Positions 5,972 through 6,978 of a stretch of 6,978 nt of DNA are shown here, piece by piece. The notes under the pieces were generated by a model. The model made no database searches. It saw only the letters and a list, made by a program, of their open reading frames with translations, and was not told where the DNA came from. Within the stretch, counting starts at the first letter, position 1, and every line of letters starts with the position of its first letter. Source of the DNA: an uncultured Lachnospiraceae bacterium (GTDB lineage Bacteria; Bacillota; Clostridia; Lachnospirales; Lachnospiraceae). A program made the position numbers and the translations under genes. The stretch is taken from contig CAJTVT010000068.1 of NCBI GenBank assembly GCA_910580015.1, positions 1-6,978 of the forward strand, in the 5' to 3' direction.

Positions 5972-6106
5972 AATATAGGATTAGGGTGTCAAAAGGGTGC
6001 GACGCACCCGCTTTATACCATATATTGATGTACAAATTTATTTGTAATAACAATATATGGTATGAGCGTAGCACCAAAGGTGCTTTTGACACCCTAATCA
6101 ATATAG
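5972..6106. mobile_element. MITE-like cloverleaf element with 7-bp direct repeats
   Basis: The element proper is 5979-6099. Its ends, GATTAGGGTGTCAAAAG (5979-5995) and CTTTTGACACCCTAATC (6083-6099), are perfect 17-bp inverted repeats. Immediately outside both lies AATATAG (5972-5978 and 6100-6106), a candidate target-site duplication. Inside are two side hairpins with 3-base loops (GGGTGC/GCACCC at 5995-6009 and AGCACC/GGTGCT at 6070-6084). A perfect 13-bp middle stem ATACCATATATTG/CAATATATGGTAT (6015-6027/6051-6063) follows, capped by TACAAA/TTTGTA (6031-6036/6041-6046). Folded, this is a four-way cloverleaf. It has no coding capacity, so movement would need a transposase from elsewhere. Spurious ORFs cross it on both strands because of its symmetry. 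Confidence 0.8.
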
Positions 6107-6120
6107 AGTTGGTCACACAA

Positions 6121-6286
6121 CTAGTGTATTAACCATCTGACAATCAGACCAATTACTTGCCTGAATTTCCATCTACTGCGTTAGATTTTCTAGTCGTAGC
6201 CACCGCTACGCCGTCAAAAATCTGCCTTGCAGAATGAAAATTCATTCTGCGTAATTAGTCTAAATGTTAGGCGGTCAATACATTAG
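6121..6286. repeat. Family A palindromic repeat, copy 2
   Basis: The ends, from CTAGTGTATTAACC (6121) and to GGTCAATACATTAG (6286), are imperfect inverted repeats of about 34 bases with roughly three quarters of positions complementary. Inside, AGATTTT (6183-6189) pairs with AAAATCT (6217-6223), CGTAGC (6195-6200) with GCTACG (6205-6210), and GCAGAATGAA (6229-6238) perfectly with TTCATTCTGC (6241-6250). Core blocks are shared with copy 1 at 729-889 and with the fragment at 1-62. It lies 15 bases beyond the direct repeat of the cloverleaf element. No protein-coding potential is seen. Confidence 0.75.
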
Positions 6287-6448
6287 AAATTTTCTCAAAT
6301 GTCTTTTTTGTAAAAAATAGTATAAATTTAGTTGCATTATATAGCATAATATAGTGCAGGTCAACAGGATTTTACTTGTGTTCCCGCAGACAGGGCAATG
6401 TCCCCATTCTGAAATCACACTTGCCATATCATTTATTCCTGGTATCAT
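6275..6448 (-). pseudogene. Remnant of a CPxCG zinc-ribbon protein (Cys-rich KTR-like)
   Basis: A 57-codon minus-strand frame reads MIPGINDMASVISEWGHCPV then CGNTSKILLT. The piece SEWGHCPVCGNTSKI resembles the start of the short cysteine-rich KTR proteins found in mobile regions of Firmicutes, which continue into a second CPxC pair. Here no second pair follows; after about residue 30 the sequence becomes AT-rich and non-family-like, and the last codons run into the right end of the family A repeat. A start at 6427 (weak AGGA upstream) gives 50 residues. The resemblance is from memory and covers only about 15 residues, so this may be a decayed 5' fragment or a coincidence. Confidence 0.4.
6333..6358. 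repeat. Short inverted repeat
   Basis: TGCATTATAT (6333-6342) and ATATAGTGCA (6349-6358) are complementary at 9 of 10 positions around AGCATA. It falls exactly where the zinc-ribbon-like reading frame loses its family resemblance. No U-tract follows on either strand, so it is not a typical terminator. Confidence 0.4.
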
Positions 6449-6497
6449 TTTTTATAAAACCTGCTGAGAGGATGGAGTGGCTTTCAAATAAATAATA

Positions 6498-6506
6498 TGC
6501 TATACT
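6498..6506 (+). promoter_or_regulatory. Candidate extended -10 promoter for the membrane gene at 6635
   Basis: TGCTATACT is an extended -10 element (TGN before TATACT, 5 of 6). The region 17 bases upstream has no good -35, which is tolerated by extended -10 promoters. Transcription would start near 6513 and give a leader of about 120 nt. In the rest of 6287-6634 I see no further gene apart from the remnant on the minus strand. Confidence 0.4.
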
Positions 6507-6634
6507 GGGACTGGATTTAACTGCAACACCTCAATGGAAATCAGTTTTGTGTGGTGGATTTGTATCAGCAGTAAGAGAAATGCAAATCTTGGTTTGTCAG
6601 GATTGTGAGAAGTTGTAGGAGGTAAAAGAGGATT

Positions 6635-6978
6635 ATGAGTTTTTTGGGGCTTTTCTGTAGTAATACCTTTGGTTTGACAATAAGTGTGCTATTTATGTTC
6701 TGGATCTCTATGTTGCTTTTTGAGCGAAAACCATATCAAATAAGAGAGCGCAAAGTGAAAATAATTGCTTTTACTATATTATTTATCTGTGTCTGGGCAT
6801 TGATAGGGACAGTTTTTTATGAAGTGGGTATCTTTAGATGGAGGTATAAAGCAGGACAAATCTTGTTTACCTATATGGGAATGACAGGAGCAATGTTTTA
6901 TTTATATTTTCTTTATCGGGAAAATCTGCTGACTTGTTGGATTTCGGCTGTTTTTTTAGAAATGTTGGAATCTTTTGC
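6635..6978 (+). CDS. Multi-pass membrane protein, 5' part (possible histidine kinase sensor domain)
   Basis: An open frame runs from the ATG at 6635 off the end of the window: 114 complete codons and no stop. AGGAGGT at 6617-6623 lies 11 bases before it. It begins MSFLGLFCSNTFGLTISVLF. Hydrophobic stretches cover about residues 5-28, 43-62, 73-95 and 100-114, separated by short basic loops (ERKPYQIRERKVK; FRWRYKAG; YRENL). This looks like the N-terminal membrane domain of a sensor, and the style suggests Firmicute GHKL-type histidine kinases, but no kinase motif lies within the window. It could equally be an unrelated integral membrane protein. It points away from the repeat-rich stretch and is not part of an operon with the genes to its left. 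Confidence 0.7.
   Translation, partial: MSFLGLFCSNTFGLTISVLFMFWISMLLFERKPYQIRERKVKIIAFTILFICVWALIGTVFYEVGIFRWRYKAGQILFTYMGMTGAMFYLYFLYRENLLTCWISAVFLEMLESF

Noticed and set aside
5917..6132. Overlapping ORFs of 71 (plus) and 63 (minus) codons
   Set aside because: Both cross the palindromic element and owe their length to its symmetry; neither has a ribosome site or protein-like composition.
6534..6608. 24-codon plus-strand ORF before the membrane gene
   Set aside because: No ribosome site and no recognisable composition; more likely leader sequence.
1..6978. CRISPR array, tRNA, rRNA or intact transposase
   Set aside because: No regularly spaced repeats, cloverleaf with tRNA consensus boxes, rRNA stretches or DDE/recombinase motifs were seen; the cloverleaf at 5979-6099 lacks tRNA features.

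Overview
The window reads as chromosomal DNA of a low-GC, endospore-forming Firmicute, most likely a gut clostridium of the Lachnospiraceae type. The grounds are a small acid-soluble spore protein (SASP), a PdaA-type spore-cortex deacetylase, strong AGGAGG-type ribosome binding sites, a DUF2812 membrane protein and AT-rich intergenic DNA full of palindromic repeats. The taxonomic call is an inference; no rRNA or other marker is present.

Layout, left to right. 1-62 is the end of a dispersed palindromic repeat, here called family A. A terminator at 165-205 closes the minus-strand SASP gene (238-459). 460-929 has no gene, but holds a bulged hairpin, a near-consensus sigma-A promoter and a complete family A palindrome. 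A plus-strand DJ-1/PfpI gene (930-1481) follows, then pdaA (1571-2401), whose Shine-Dalgarno lies inside a hairpin. A terminator at 2403-2444 separates these from the convergent minus-strand DUF2812 gene (2466-3137), which has its own promoter. proC (3321-4139, minus) has a long inverted repeat in its probable leader. A minus-strand, membrane-anchored TPR protein (4401-5885) lies beyond it.

5886-6634 is a repeat-rich stretch. It holds a 121-bp cloverleaf-forming, MITE-like element with 17-bp terminal inverted repeats and a 7-bp flanking direct repeat, then a second full family A copy, and then a minus-strand remnant resembling a cysteine-rich KTR zinc-ribbon protein. From 6635 a plus-strand multi-pass membrane protein runs off the window; it may be the sensor domain of a histidine kinase.

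How the genes relate. SASP and PdaA both serve the dormant spore, in DNA protection and in cortex muramic-delta-lactam formation. ProC makes proline. The DJ-1 protein is probably a stress or protein-repair enzyme. These look like ordinary core genes. The section from about 4150 to 6450 looks accessory: a TPR gene of unknown role bracketed by non-autonomous repeats and a gene fossil. The most novel content is in these repeats. Family A copies differ in sequence yet keep their stems paired, and the 121-bp element has the junctions of a recent insertion. I see no CRISPR array, tRNA, rRNA or intact transposase.
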